Made by a program: the position numbers and the translations under genes
Notes under the pieces: model-generated
Database searches by the model: none
What the model was told of the DNA's origin: nothing
The model's input: only the letters and a program-made list of their open reading frames with translations
Shown here: piece after piece, positions 23,297-34,551 of the stretch
Layout of the letters: every line of letters starts with the position of its first letter
Position numbering within the stretch: the stretch's first letter is position 1
NCBI GenBank assembly: GCA_949825045.1
Contig: OX463813.1
Span: forward strand, 27,634,001 to 27,698,000
Reading direction: 5' to 3'
Length of the DNA: 64,000 nucleotides
DNA from: Argyresthia goedartella
Taxonomy: Eukaryota > Arthropoda > Insecta > Lepidoptera > Argyresthiidae

Positions 23297-24258
23297 TGGT
23301 TCAGGTTCATGCCGTTAGATGTTGATGCCGATCCATCGAACACTACCCGTATTTTGCCCTCCGGGGTCCTCAAGACCGCGTGATGGGGCAGGAAACAGTG
23401 GTCGTCACGCTTCCAGTCGATACCCGAAACCGACATGTGGCCGAGCGACTCGTATTCCCGCATGAAATCGACGTACTTCTGCCGGAAAATCCCGTCACGC
23501 TTCATGCGTCGTTCCATCGACAGAAGCCGCGTCTCGGCTGCATGGTGTGAACTGCCCAGCGGTGGGCGATCACTCCGGAATGGAAGACGTGTGAGAAATC
23601 GACATGACCGAAGGCGACCAGTATTGTTCCGATAAAACTGTTCACACTCTTCTTCAACCGGGTCCAACCGGCGGACCGTAGGTGGTTCCTCCACCTCCCA
23701 AAACTTCTGTATCACCTCCGAGAGTACAGAACCGAATAAGGGACTACGAGTCGCTAGGCGTGGGGCAGCCGGCATGACCGGACCCATTACCGCATGGCCC
23801 AGTCTGGTGTTGACCGAAACCAGACCAGTCAACACGTGGACACCTGGCACTAACAGGTATCCCAAGGCATCGACACCCAATAAAATGTCTACTGGGCCCG
23901 GAATATCGAACTCCGGGTCAGCCAGTGACAACCCAGCGACCAACTATCGCACCGAGGGCGACAACCGTACGTGAGGGTGTGAGCCCATCACATTAGGCAT
24001 GACTAATGCCGTGACCGTCAGATTCACCGATGAATCCACCCGTGACGGGAGAGTAATCCGGCATACTCCCTTAACGGAACCGACTTCCGTGTTCCCAATT
24101 CCCCGAATGGAATGTGGATACTCCCTTACCGAAATGCCCAACCGTCTTACAAGGTTGCACGAGACTAAGCACCCCTGCGCCCCCGAGTCCAATAGTGCTC
24201 GTGCCACACAAGATTTGCCGTCCGAACTCCACGCTATCACCGAGGCGGTGGGGAGCAT
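23272..24258 (-). pseudogene. BEL/Pao pol: aspartic protease and RT N-terminus
   Basis: The protease active site is ALLDSGAQGCLVS, followed by a second retropepsin motif DILLGVDALGYLL. A TAG at 23944 interrupts this frame between the two. The frame continues to the RT palm opening HHAVLRTPEGKIRVVFDGSA. A frameshift near 23290 moves the rest of RT into the 21055-23296 frame. Confidence 0.85.
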
Positions 24259-24390
24259 GACTGTCTGTGGAGTGGCGGCACCCTGTAAGTGGGTGGCGTG
24301 TCCCTAGCGGGAACCTCCGCGGGATCCGAACCCGCTGGGACCCCCGTCGGCCTGGTAACTCGGCTGCTGATATCGTCGACATGCTCGACA

Positions 24391-24440
24391 GCGCCAACCC
24401 GCGCGGATGCGGCCTTTCCCGCATCCGCGCGGGTTTGCGC
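24391..24440. repeat. GC-rich 22-bp-arm hairpin inside the gag relic
   Basis: Arms 24391-24412 and 24419-24440 (one mismatch) with loop CCTTTC. Where the related gag has its zinc knuckles, this copy is scrambled, so the palindrome may mark a rearrangement. Confidence 0.85.
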
Positions 24441-24501
24441 TGCACACTGGCCTCCGTATCCAATGTGTCGCATCGCCTGCATTCACCCTCCAAGAAATCC
24501 G

Positions 24502-25343
24502 TTAATTGGACGAGCGTGGGCAGTTCCGAGCTACTGCCCCATGCAGCTGTTCAAACCGACTTTGAACAGCTGCAGGCAACCGTGACAAAACCATAAATAA
24601 CACGATATATGACCATTGGTCTACCGGCAGACCAAGGTTCTGAAGGGCCTTAGTGGCCACCAGCACAGGGTTGAGCACCTGTACCCGGATGTCAACATCC
24701 CGGGTTACTCTTGGGATGCTAAACAGCTTCCCCAGCTGCGCATCAACCAACCGCCGTTTGTGTTGGTAGCGGTCAAACAATATGATCCGGGCAATCTCAT
24801 AATTGCCCGCCGTGACCGTTAGGTGACCGACCAACTCCTTCGGTTCACCCCGCAGTGCCATCAATAGTTGGGCCAACTTGTAGGCGTTGTCCAGGTCGTC
24901 CCGACCGTGGACCAGACTATCGAATAAATTGATGAATGCCGGCCACTCATCAATTGCCCCACCGAAGGCCGGAATCTCCAGGTGTGGCAGCCGTCCAACA
25001 ACACCCTAAGGGGGCGGGTCTCCGCTACCCTCCCCGCGGTCTCCCGACGCGACCGCTTAATTTTTTCGGCGCGACGCTCGATGTCGCACAAGCACTCCAT
25101 CGCTTGGTCAGCATCCGCGCAGAGCTGCTTCACCGCAGCCACCGAGGCCTCATCCGTAAGCCCGAGGGCTTCAGCCTCCGCAGCCAGCCGACACACCTTC
25201 CCGACGCGTGTCATTGCGTCCTCCACACGCTTGAGCAGGACATCGTCCATGTCAGGTCGCTCCACATACTTGTGAGTATGGGCGAGCCATCTCATCTCCT
25301 CACGGACGCCATACCGCAGTACCGTCAAGGGTGAAGGTGCCAT
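24502..25343 (-). pseudogene. BEL/Pao gag relic
   Basis: It starts at ATG 25343 (MAPSPLTVLRYGVREEMRWL). Up to about 25010 it reads as the coiled N-terminal part. A frameshift then moves homology into the frame ending at 24502, with MALRGEPKELVGHLTVTAGN and LPVDQWSYIVLFMVLSRLPA. The same blocks are intact in the gag at 51186-53099. The zinc-knuckle region is not recoverable. Confidence 0.85.
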
Positions 25344-26035
25344 GGTTACCAATTCAATTGTTTCTGGTCCTATGCTTCACTACCGAACTAAGCACAGCCA
25401 GAGACCAGCACTTTCCCGTCAGCGCTGGGCACAGAAATTAAAACTAAGTTGTAAAAACCAAGGCAACCACTAAAACAATTAAATCCTAAACAATATTTAA
25501 TATGGTCGCCCTGTGGACATACACCTTATAAATATATACTCTAAATCAATTAGAGAATGCCACCATATGGTACAATACAAATAACACACAAAAAGGTATT
25601 ATAAAAAAAACTATTTTTCTAGAAGTTGCCCCTCCGATATGACCCACACTTCTTTTGAGGTCAGCAAAATCAGCTTAATACCCCCTAAATAGCCCGACCC
25701 TGCTGTGTAAACCGAAATAACACTGCAGTACTATAGAACCCGACGTTCTACCGCAAGTAATACAATCTAGTTACTTCGCAGAATGACTGTTCAATCTTTT
25801 ATACAAACAGTAGTTTCCGACTACAAATTTATAATAACTGTTAACCAAATTGACACTTATACTTTCACTAACCGAAATGAACTTTAATTGTGGTGTACCG
25901 ACCACAGACTCACTCACAAACAGATTGCCGGCCAATCTGAGATATTCTTTTCTCCCAACTACAATGTGGCAAAAGGCAACCCTACAACCGTGAATCGATG
26001 ATTTCCCACTAGGAAAACCGCGCCTGCTACCAAAA

Positions 26036-26571
26036 TGATTAATTTCCACGCCTACCGAACGGCGTGGAATCCTGAGGGGGTGGGCTTTTGCCAGCACGTG
26101 AGAGAAAAGTGAGTTGAATGATTGTTACTGACCTTATCGTCGCAGACCGGAGATCGAAAGCTCGATTCGAGACAGGAATGCGGGATAGGAGACAGTTTTG
26201 GGATAGGAGAGGAACCGAACCTTGCCGTCGCTGCCCGACGCTGTCGCCGGCGTGCTGCCTGCCGACACGTGGAGTCGCCGCTACCGATACAACGATGTCC
26301 AATCAACACGGATCACTTGACCGCTGACGCGAATCTACTTATTTCCCGACGATGTAGATGATTAACAATCCGACCAGGCCCGACGCCTGTATTTGGTAAT
26401 TGGTACACCGAAATACCATCAATGGCACGATGCCTGAGCAGACTTGTTTGTTCTCCCGACGAGAAAAGATAAAGATAACCTCCAATTTTTTCCTCTCGTT
26501 GGTACGAGTGACAGCTGCGGTCCGTTTCCGCTTAGTGATGTCCCGATTACTCGCGGTCGATCCGCGCAACA
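26036..26571 (-). repeat. BEL/Pao 5' LTR, 536 bp
   Basis: On the minus strand it begins TGTTGCGCGG and ends TTAATCA. After the 3-nt spacer TTT comes the primer-binding-like TGGTAGCAGGCG, also found (TGGTAGCTAGAGCG) after the LTR at 53627. No partner LTR exists in the window. Confidence 0.75.
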
Positions 26572-26699
26572 AAAAACCGGTGCGTTCCGAAGCATAAATA
26601 TTAAACATTAATCATGTATAATACGAATAAGAAAAAGTTTATTGCTGAGTTTTATCTATCAAAAACCTTGTGACAGAACTTAGGGACCGACTAGGTATA

Positions 26700-28300
26700 T
26701 CCCAAAAAATCAGGTGCATTAAAAATTATATTTTTTAATGCTTTAAATAATATCTAAGTATACATTAACTCAATAAATGACGCCTCAATGACCGTTTAAA
26801 ACTTATAAACTACAGAATATGGCAGGATTAAAAATGCATTAGAATCCTAAATTTTACTATAACATTGATATAAACGAAGTGTTAAACCAAACCAGAATTT
26901 ATTAATGTCATAACGATAACATCAAACAGGTTGACTGGGTACATCTATAGTTAACTCTCCTAATCCTCGTAAGGCGTGTTTATTTAATTTTTATTAAAAT
27001 TGAACAAGCTTCTAGTCTAAACAGTGGTTTTAAAATTTGTTTCTAAGAAAATCCTTTCTCGAAAAACTAATTATTAATATTTAAATCACTAACATTAATT
27101 TATATTTGACTTAGAACCATAGAAATTGTATCTTAGGACAATTAATTTATCACACCTTATTATAAAGAACGACATATCAAAAGATAATGCACAAATAAAG
27201 ACTGAAGATAAAATTTAGAGGAAAAGAAATTTATGGAAACACGTGAGAAAAACATTAACTAACACAACATAAACAACGCATTACGTCTTTTCCCAAACGG
27301 TGTGGCAGTGGCGCAGTTGCGACCACGTTTAGGTAAAAAAGTTTATCTTGGTTACCTCGCACTCAGTTTAATAACAAGTGCAGTGCAAAATCACCGATGT
27401 CGATAAATCAATCAATCAATCAATCCAATCCCATCACTAACACTACAACCATCCCACGCCAGGTGTTTCAAATCTGTAAAGACACATACACAGACCGCGA
27501 CTTATAAAGAGGCGATTCCGGCATAACCGAAAGATCTTTCCGAGAACGAGGGATAATCGAGGACGCCTCTAAAATCGATTTTTTTGTGGCATAATAATGA
27601 GATGCCATTGACGAGGCCTATCAGGAAAAAAAGAACTTGTTTTTTTCGGCGGGATTTGCTTTGTGGAAGTTTTCGAGGTTATGTTTAGGACTTTAGGTTT
27701 CTTTTTTGATGTAGGTTTAATGTTGCCATTTTAATGGCGCCCATTCAACACTTTTGATAAAGTGTTGAACGTATTGTACAATACCTTCGGTACGTGTCAA
27801 AAGGCTTTATTTATTATTTGAGACCGCTCTATTCTTGTGTTAAATGTGACTTTATCCTTGTTACTTGTATCTCATATTCCGATTCAACATGATGTGTTTG
27901 ATATGTAATGAAATGATTTGATATTATACATAATAATAGATAATATTGTATATCAAATAAAACTTGCACACATAGTCACATCACACATGCATTCTACAAA
28001 TTCTTCAAAAGTAGTAGGTCTGTAGAATAGAATATAATGTACGTTTATTCGCTGTATCAGCACACACTCCCACAATAACTAGTATGTAATAACAAAGTGG
28101 GCGTCAGGTCTAGTGTGGCATTGTTGCCGTGTGCGCATGAAAACGGCCAAGACTCAGCATAATGCCCCCACTGAGAGGCACAGGCCTTTCATGAGCCAGC
28201 ATGATGGGGTATTTGTAGTAAAAGCTTTCATAATGAAGATGTTTTATTGTTACATGTTTATGATAGGGTAGTGGGATACCCATTTATAACATACATAACA
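26700..28300. other. no gene recognised
   Basis: AT-rich non-coding DNA with an (AATC)n microsatellite at 27405-27425 and a short CATACGGG-family relic near 27283. Nothing else was seen. Confidence 0.4.
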
Positions 28301-28798
28301 TAACATAGCGTCACGCCTTTTCCCGTACGCGGTGGCAACGGCATAAGTATGCCCACGTTGTATTATTCCAATCGCTGTGACAAATTTTAAGTTTTTTACC
28401 TTCATATAATTCATAAATGCCTGGATATTCTCTAGTTAATTAATTAAGCGAAAACCTTCCCACTGGCACAAAACAACAAAAAATCTAACAAGCCCTTTGA
28501 AAAATCAACAACGAGGGGCCCTTATTTTTACAACCATACACAAAAGCGAAATTGTACATAGTATAATAACTAAATAAACATTTTCAAAGACGTATTACGG
28601 TGAAGTTGTTATAATTTACGGCTTGGGTTAGCTCCCTGTGCCCGCGGGATGAATATATTATTTCTTGGGTGTAAAGAAAAGACGTTTTCATGTTCCGTGC
28701 CTCAGGCGAGAGGTTCTTGATCCTACTGAGGATCAAATACGCGAAGGCTGTGCTTAAACCAAGACAGATTTAAACGGGATATATTAAACTGAACATCA

Positions 28799-28987
28799 AA
28801 TACTGATTTGCACACCAAATATACTGATTTTCACAGCAATTATCAGGGCTGCGGTAGCTTAGGTGAAGTATTAGGTTGAACATGTAAGAACAACAAAAAT
28901 TCGTAAAACATAAAAAGTGTTTTTGCTGATCCTTTCTTGCTATGAAAATTAGTATTTTTGATGTGAAATTAAATATTAGCCGATTTA
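28799..28987. repeat. MITE-like inverted repeat
   Basis: TACTGATTTGCACACC at the left end is found inverted, with changes, around 28940-28985. The right arm matches the isolated repeat at 5037-5120. Confidence 0.55.
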
Positions 28988-29364
28988 AACTATGGTTTAT
29001 GAGATGATGCTTGTCGGGTTTTGACACAGAGTTAGTAAGTAAAGCAAAGATTTTCATTCATTCATGGGTTTTTTTGATTGTGGGAGTTTTTTTCCCTATT
29101 GATTGTGCGAGTGACACATTTGTAATTTGTAGGTCTACTCTATAAAATGTGACTTCAGTACATTACTTTTATTTTGCTATAAGCTAAGTAGTATTGTGAT
29201 GAATACGCAGCAACGTATATTTTCTTCTATCTGTGCCGATCACAGATATGTGCCGATACACCGAGAACTGTCAAGCGGTAAAGAAATAATAATCGTATTG
29301 AGCCTACCAATTTATTTCAATATTGGCCACTTGAAAACAAGACATGGTAGAAGATCATTTACGG

Positions 29365-29415
29365 AAAGAAATTGATCAAAGGCGAGCTTATCTCGATAAG
29401 GCTCTCCTTTAGTTG
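29365..29415 (-). repeat. short LINE 3'-end repeat
   Basis: The consensus GAAATCTCTCTTTAGAGATA-AGCTCGCCTTTG also occurs at 16371-16405 (-), 33541-33600 (+) and 63640-63680 (+). I recall this as the 3' end of a CR1-type moth LINE. Confidence 0.5.
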
Positions 29416-29666
29416 CTGAGGATATGGCTAGCAATAGATTTTCGTAGCATTTCACCCATGCGCAGTCCAACGCTGCGATTTGCTACGAAGTGTGACGTCA
29501 TATTGTGCTACGACAGACAAGCAAAGCATTCTTTACTAGTGTAACCTATAGTTCAGTTCACCTTTCAAACCAAAATCTACATCAAAATCGCTCTATCCGT
29601 AAGGTATATCAGAAGCTATCTACACGAATACATAAGTTATACCACAAAACAAACAGCCTCGTGCCT

Positions 29667-29800
29667 TTTTAAACTCCGACGAAAAAGGATGTGTTTTTTA
29701 TAAGTTTGAATGGTCTGTCCGTGTGTCTGTCTGTCTTTCCGTGGCACTCCAGCGCTCAAACTGGTGGACGGATTTTAATGCGGTTTTTCCAATTTGGTAG
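29667..29800 (+). repeat. dispersed repeat with CTGTC-rich segment
   Basis: The blocks ACTCCGACGAAAAAGGAT, TATAAGTTTGAATGG, GTCTGTCTGT and CGGATTTTAATGC recur in the same order at 39860-39990. Confidence 0.55.
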
Positions 29801-29823
29801 TCAACTTTCCTGTGATGGTTTTT

Positions 29824-30202
29824 GGGGTTCCGTACCCGAAGGATGCCAATCGGGGGCCTCCGCTGTCCGTCCGTCTGTCCGTCTGTCACCAGGCTGTATC
29901 TCATGAACCGTGATAGTTAGACAGATGAAATTTCCACAGATGATGTATTTCTGTTGCCGCTATAACAACATATACTAAAAAACAGAATAAAATAAATATT
30001 TAATGGGGCTCCCATACAATAATTATTTCAATACCAAATACAAACGTATGAATGCACCTGGTTACGTACATGGAGTGTGAAAGAAGCCGCACAAATCACT
30101 TTGTAAACGACGTTTTGCTATGTAAAATCCAACTATTCACTCACACCATCCCTACCAATGTACCCTTCGTATGCGAGTTAGACTCGCACTTGACCGGTTT
30201 TT
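29824..30202 (+). repeat. AGGGTTCCGTACC-family repeat
   Basis: Near full-length copy: GTTCCGTACCCGAAGG start, GTCCGTC tract, TTGCCGCTATAACAAC, CTCCCATACA and the end GACTCGCACTTGACCGGTTT. Confidence 0.8.
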
Positions 30203-30292
30203 GATATATCGTGTTGAAGTCGGTTGGCGGTTCATAAGTTATCAGCCTAAATAGAGATAATGAACCTTTTTCATTAACGTGTCATAATTTTT

Positions 30293-30400
30293 TATTTATG
30301 GTTACCCCACGTAGGGTGGCATAGGCACAGTTGCGCCCTCGTTTAGCCTACTCAATGTTTTATTTTGCGTGACAGGGGGCTAGTCCATCGTCACTGCCAT
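30293..30400 (+). repeat. CATACGGG-family repeat
   Basis: It has CCCACGTAGGGTGGCATAGG and GCGTGACAGGGGGCTAG, as at 5973-6072. Confidence 0.55.
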
Positions 30401-31038
30401 CTTATTTATAACGTTAAACCTATTTCCGCGATTGGACTTCACAAGTTAAGAAATAGGGAACAAGTTTGACAGAAACTGTAAACTTCAAATGATAGTTCTT
30501 AAAATAAATTACGACCGTCAATAAATCTCAATAATCCACTGACCATAATCGTCAGGATTTTGGTAATTATAGGATTATACTCTCTGGATAGTCGGCCCAT
30601 AACTAGAGCGGAATGTCCCAATAAAGTACAGTGAGCGGTGCATCAAGCTGAAATTTTGTTTCATTTTAAATAATGTGCATTATACTTAATTTAATTTATT
30701 TTCATACGTTAATTTGATAATGACATATACTATTGTGTTTGTCTTTTAATTAGCTAACCTTGCGGAATTCCAGTCACAATTAATATGGACAACAACATTA
30801 CCTCTCTCTTTAGAATTATAGGTAATAAGCATGTAAGTATTTAATAGTATATAAAAAGTATTTAGTATATTATTATAATATATTTTTTATTTGTCATTTA
30901 TTTCGTTATTCATATTGTTGTTCACATAGGTCCCTGCTCAGCAAATAACCTTTCCCATCTTAACCTGATTTGCTGGAAGATATATCTTATTAGATATAAG
31001 CTTGTCTTTGTACCCTATTTTCAAGTAACTTTTGTATT

Positions 31039-31458
31039 AGGGTTCCGTACCCGAAGGGTGCCAAACAGGCCCATTTTACTAAGCCTCCGCTGTCCGTCCG
31101 TCCGTCCCTCCGTCTGCCACCAGGCTGTCTCTCATTAACTGAATCGAATTGATAGTTAGACAGATAAAATTTTCACAGATGATGTATTTCCGTTGCCGCT
31201 ATAACAAAAAACACTAAAAAAACAGAATAAAATAAATATTTTAGGGGGTTCCCATATAACAATTCATTCAATACGACATATAAACCTTATGAATGCACCT
31301 GGTCACGTACTTGGAGTGTGAAAGTAGCCGCACCAATAACTTTGTAAACAACATTTTGCTGTGTAAAATCCAATTATTCACTCCACACCATCCCTACCAT
31401 GGTACGGTGGTACGGAACCCTTCGTGCGCGGGTTAGACTCGCTCTTGACCCGTTTTTA
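31039..31458 (+). repeat. AGGGTTCCGTACC-family repeat, full-length
   Basis: It begins AGGGTTCCGTACCCGAAG. Near its end it carries GGTACGGAACCCTTCG, the inverse of the start, so the body has short terminal inverted repeats (31039-31051 and about 31410-31421). It finishes with GGTTAGACTCGCTCTTGACC. It does not code for protein. Other copies are at 15664, 29824, 37210, 61466 and 62460. Confidence 0.85.
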
Positions 31459-31529
31459 TATAATTTGTGTGCAATATAGAAATAATGACTTATTATGAAC
31501 AACTTTCAATGTGGAAATGGTTAAAACCA

Positions 31530-31882
31530 TTTATCTACACACGTATCATAAAGCCTCTTTACTGAGTTCAAAAACCGCACGTTACGATCAGCATTATGTT
31601 AAACTACTTGGTAAAAACTCGTTTCGTATCTGGAAAACTACATATTATGGTCATTATGTGTAGTTTTTCTACATATAATGACATTCAAATTTCGAACGCC
31701 GACGCCCGCCTGCATGCCGCCCCTAGTTTTTCTGTGAAGTTGGTACTAACATTCAAATTTCGAACGCCGACGCCCGAAGTTGGTGCTACAGAACAAGCTA
31801 AACAACTGCAGAGCCACAATGCCGGTCAAACATGCGGTTCCTGAACACATCAAAGAGAGCTTATGATATGTGTGTAGATAAA
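31530..31882. mobile_element. MITE with ~50-bp TIRs
   Basis: TTTATCTACACACGTATCAT at the left end is found inverted at the right end (31833-31882), with several mismatches inward. Inside, a 28-bp block beginning ACATTCAAATTTCGAACGCC occurs twice (near 31681 and 31750). Confidence 0.7.
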
Positions 31883-31897
31883 CTAGTGTATGTAACA

Positions 31898-32003
31898 GTA
31901 CATAATTAGGCATTAAAACTCTCGAGTGATATTATTATGAAACTCGCCTTCGGCTCGTTTCATAAACCCGCTCTCGAGTATTAATGCCCTCCATTATGTA
32001 GCA
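31898..32003. repeat. palindromic MITE
   Basis: Two ~50-bp inverted arms with ACTCTCGAG and ATGAAAC blocks meet at CGCCTTCGG. Similarity may extend outward a little further. It lies directly beside the MITE at 31530-31882. Confidence 0.7.
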
Positions 32004-32119
32004 GTCACATAAACTACTATTAAAGCCCCTTTAGTGCATGGGGTGTGCCCAATCAGCTGATTTACTGGTTATTAATTATTACGGTAGTCTGTGCTGCAGG
32101 TCCCGGCTGCTATCGCTGC

Positions 32120-32345
32120 TTTTGACGATGTTTGTGGTGTTGCGGTCAGTCAAGGCTGTGCTTCCCAGGCGAGAGGTCCCGGGTTCGAATCCCGGCTGGG
32201 GTGGAACAAAACGAAATAGCCAGGTCTTTGATATTTACATGCTTGTCATTTCGTTGTTTCTGGTTCTCATCAGTTGGTTATATCCTAGTGTGGGGCCAGA
32301 AGCAATGCAAGTGTATATATGTAAATGTTATGTTAGTTTTGTTAT
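32120..32345 (+). repeat. tRNA-derived SINE
   Basis: The head has a pol III B box (GGTTCGAATCC) after GAGAGGTCCC. The body has TGTTTCTGGTTCTC and ATCCTAGTGTGGGGCCAGAA. The same body is found at 34562-34690, 35122-35300, 39405-39600 and inverted at 40391-40445 and 58645-58732. Confidence 0.85.
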
Positions 32346-32750
32346 ATAACTTGGTAATAGTAATTATAAAGCTGTGTCAGAGGCCCTAATAGGGCAGCTT
32401 GAAAACTTTTGAAAATCAAGTTGGTCACTAGCCCGACATCAGAGAGCGTCACGAGAGCACACCCCTCCCCTCCCCTCCCCTCCCGCACCCAAAGGCTGCC
32501 GCAGGTCCCTCACTCAGTATGCTATGGATAACTCCTGAGGCAAAAATTAAGTCGGTAAAAAGATGTAGTGGAGTTTGAGGATGTTAGCTAACTTTCTTTA
32601 TCTACTTGGTCACAGAGAACTGTTCACTTCTACAGTGTGAAAAAGATAACATGGTGTTGGACAGGCCAGTTAGTGAGGGCGTATTGCTTAAAAATATCAA
32701 TTAATCAAATAAATACACCCTTTAATCATTTGTGAAGTGAATTCTTCTTG

Positions 32751-32808
32751 ACGACCTCTGTGGCGCAGCAGTTGTGGCTCTGCCTACCATGCGAGAGGTC
32801 CCGGGTTC
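32751..32808 (+). repeat. tRNA-derived SINE, left part (split copy)
   Basis: A SINE head with CTCTGTGGCGCAG (A-box region) ends exactly at CCCGGGTTC. The remainder of the unit begins with CTCGGGTTC at 34554, on the far side of the foldback element. Confidence 0.75.
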
Positions 32809-32814
32809 CGTCTT

Positions 32815-33056
32815 CTGAAAAGCCCGTGGAGTATAACGGTGGGCCGCGTTGTGCCCCAAGGCTTTTCAGAATTTCGAACCGCTTGAAAAGCCAGAGCGCT
32901 ACAGCGCGACGTTGCGTTGTACCACACGGGGTTTTCCGTCGGTCACATTGACAATTCATCGTTTGAATGGCCCCTGGGTTACAGCGCCTGGGGCGTTGCG
33001 TCCCTCTGGCTTTTCGAGCACTACCTTCTAGTTAAAAAACCGGAGCGCTTCAACGC
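32815..33056. repeat. left alternating-unit array (7 units)
   Basis: Units at 32815-32839 (+), 32846-32869 (-), 32884-32907 (+), 32914-32937 (-), 32963-32987 (+), 32993-33017 (-) and 33033-33056 (+). Each + unit followed by a - unit can fold into its own stem. Confidence 0.8.
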
Positions 33057-33207
33057 AACAACGAGCCTATGCATTTCCTAATATTAGTAATTCTAAATTT
33101 ATACTTCTTATAGATCAAGTTTGTTCAAGTTATGGCCGATTTTGCAATCCTCAGACAATCTTTATATAATCTAACGGTGATGGAAAAAAATCGTGAGTAA
33201 ACCTTCA

Positions 33208-33338
33208 TTACCCCATAGCTGCGGCGATGGGCTAGCCTCCTGTCATGCTAAATGGAGTGTGGCTAAAAGTGGGCACAATTGTGCCTCTGCCACCCGTATG
33301 GGAAAAGGCGTGATGCTATGCTATGTTATGTTATGTTA
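33208..33338 (-). repeat. CATACGGG-family repeat
   Basis: Inverted relative to the copy at 5973. A second copy follows at 33418-33540 in the same orientation. Confidence 0.65.
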
Positions 33339-33417
33339 AAAGAAAATAATATCATGCATGATCCAATTTTAGATTCGAAACTAGATCTTAAAGACGTTGT
33401 GGTCGGCGCGTTTGCGA

Positions 33418-33540
33418 TGATAGCTGCGGCGATGGGCTAGTCCCATTTCACGCAAAATGGAGTATTGAATAACTTGCTAAAATTGGGCACAATTGTGCCT
33501 CTGCCACCCTATACATGGAAAAAGGCGTGACGCTATGTTA
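33418..33540 (-). repeat. CATACGGG-family repeat
   Basis: GCGGCGATGGGCTAG and GGCACAATTGTGCCTCTGCC are shared with the copy 200 bases upstream. Confidence 0.65.
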
Positions 33541-33621
33541 CGCTTGCTGGAAGAAATCTCTCTTTAGAGATAAGCTCGCCTTTGCGCGATGCCAAATAAA
33601 TATACGTAGTACATTATAATT

Positions 33622-33887
33622 TTGATGAACTTTGAACGGCTGTCGTTTATGTCTATTCGTTCAATTCTATATTCGTTCGTTTCTTCTGACACTAGAGACA
33701 TAAAATGTGGAGTACCACAAGGAAGTGTATTGGGTCGACTGTTGTTCCTTATTTACATTAATGACATCCCAAAATGTGTAAATCATCCCATGGTACTCTT
33801 CGCTGACGATAGCACAGTAACATTTATTGGACATAATCTTAATACATACGAATGTTACATAAACGCAAATACCTACCTACCTAACAA
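33622..33887 (+). pseudogene. non-LTR reverse transcriptase fragment
   Basis: About 80 codons of the RT palm: KCGVPQGSVLGRLLFLIYIN followed by VLFADDST, the catalytic box. It ends at the palindrome 33866-33913. It is a short internal fragment without ends. Confidence 0.75.
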
Positions 33888-33913
33888 CATATTGTTAGGT
33901 AGGTAGGTATTTG
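33866..33913. repeat. perfect 22-bp-arm palindrome
   Basis: Arms 33866-33887 and 33892-33913 are exact inverses with loop CATA. The core is repeated CCTA/TAGG. Confidence 0.95.
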
Positions 33914-34372
33914 AGTATGGTGATTTGCAGGCTATTAAAACAAGTTGCTTTGTATGGGTCTCCCCCTTGAACTGATAAAATCTCGTTTACCTACCGACCA
34001 GTTCATTATTTGCTGCTACCTATAGCGGCAACTGAAATAGAAAATTCTGTGAAAATTGCAAATCTCTACCTAGGTATAGATAATTACGTTAATGAACCTT
34101 GTGTGATTGTTAGTAAGAGACATTTTTACTGACATTTACTGACAATAACCGCATCAAAACAAAACGACCACAAATCACTGGTGAGTAGTATTGACCTTGC
34201 AACGCACATGTTTGCCAAAACTGCCTAATAATATTAGATCTCTTTGTTCCACTCATCAATAAGGTCTCAATGATCTTCTTCACGTCTAGCGCATGCGTCA
34301 CACCGCATGCGCTTGGAGCACTAATACGCTTTCTCTGTCTCGCCTAGTGCATGCATGGGTTGCAGATCGTAC

Positions 34373-34551
34373 GCGTTGTACCCCACGGGCTATTCAGAAG
34401 ATGACTTGTCAATGTGAGCGCTGAAAACCCCGTGTTGTACAACGCAGCGTCGCGCTGTAGCGCACTGGCTTTTGATTCGGTTCGAAATACTGAAAAGCCC
34501 GTGGGGCACAACGCGGCCCAGCGTTGCGCCGCACGGGCTTTTCAGAAGACG
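34373..34551. repeat. right alternating-unit array (5 units)
   Basis: Units at 34373-34397 (-), 34421-34445 (+), 34453-34475 (-), 34490-34514 (+) and 34521-34545 (-). The last two form a 56-bp palindrome with two mismatches. Confidence 0.8.

Larger units (their letters stand above)
21055..26571 (-). mobile_element. BEL/Pao LTR retrotransposon, 3'-truncated and decayed
   Basis: The minus-strand order is 5' LTR (26571-26036), PBS-like TGGTAGC, gag relic, protease, RT, RNase H and integrase. Integrase stops abruptly near 21055 just after the second catalytic Asp, and no 3' LTR follows. Three in-frame stops (23944, 22934, 21452) and at least two frameshifts make it inactive. It is clearly older than the BEL/Pao copy at 48990-54170, to which it is related. 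Confidence 0.9.
20351..26695. mobile_element. mariner-ended composite enclosing a BEL/Pao fragment
   Basis: 28-bp terminal inverted repeats (20351-20378 and 26668-26695, one mismatch, outer end CCTAGTCGGTCC) are flanked by TA on both sides (20349-20350 and 26696-26697). Their inner part, ATAAGTTCTGTCACA, matches the DD37D element at 16615. About 700 bases of non-coding DNA follow the left end and about 120 precede the right end. Everything between is a minus-strand BEL/Pao retrotransposon lacking its 3' end. There is no transposase inside. The simplest reading is a non-autonomous mariner-type element into which BEL/Pao inserted and later lost its 3' portion. Confidence 0.8.
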
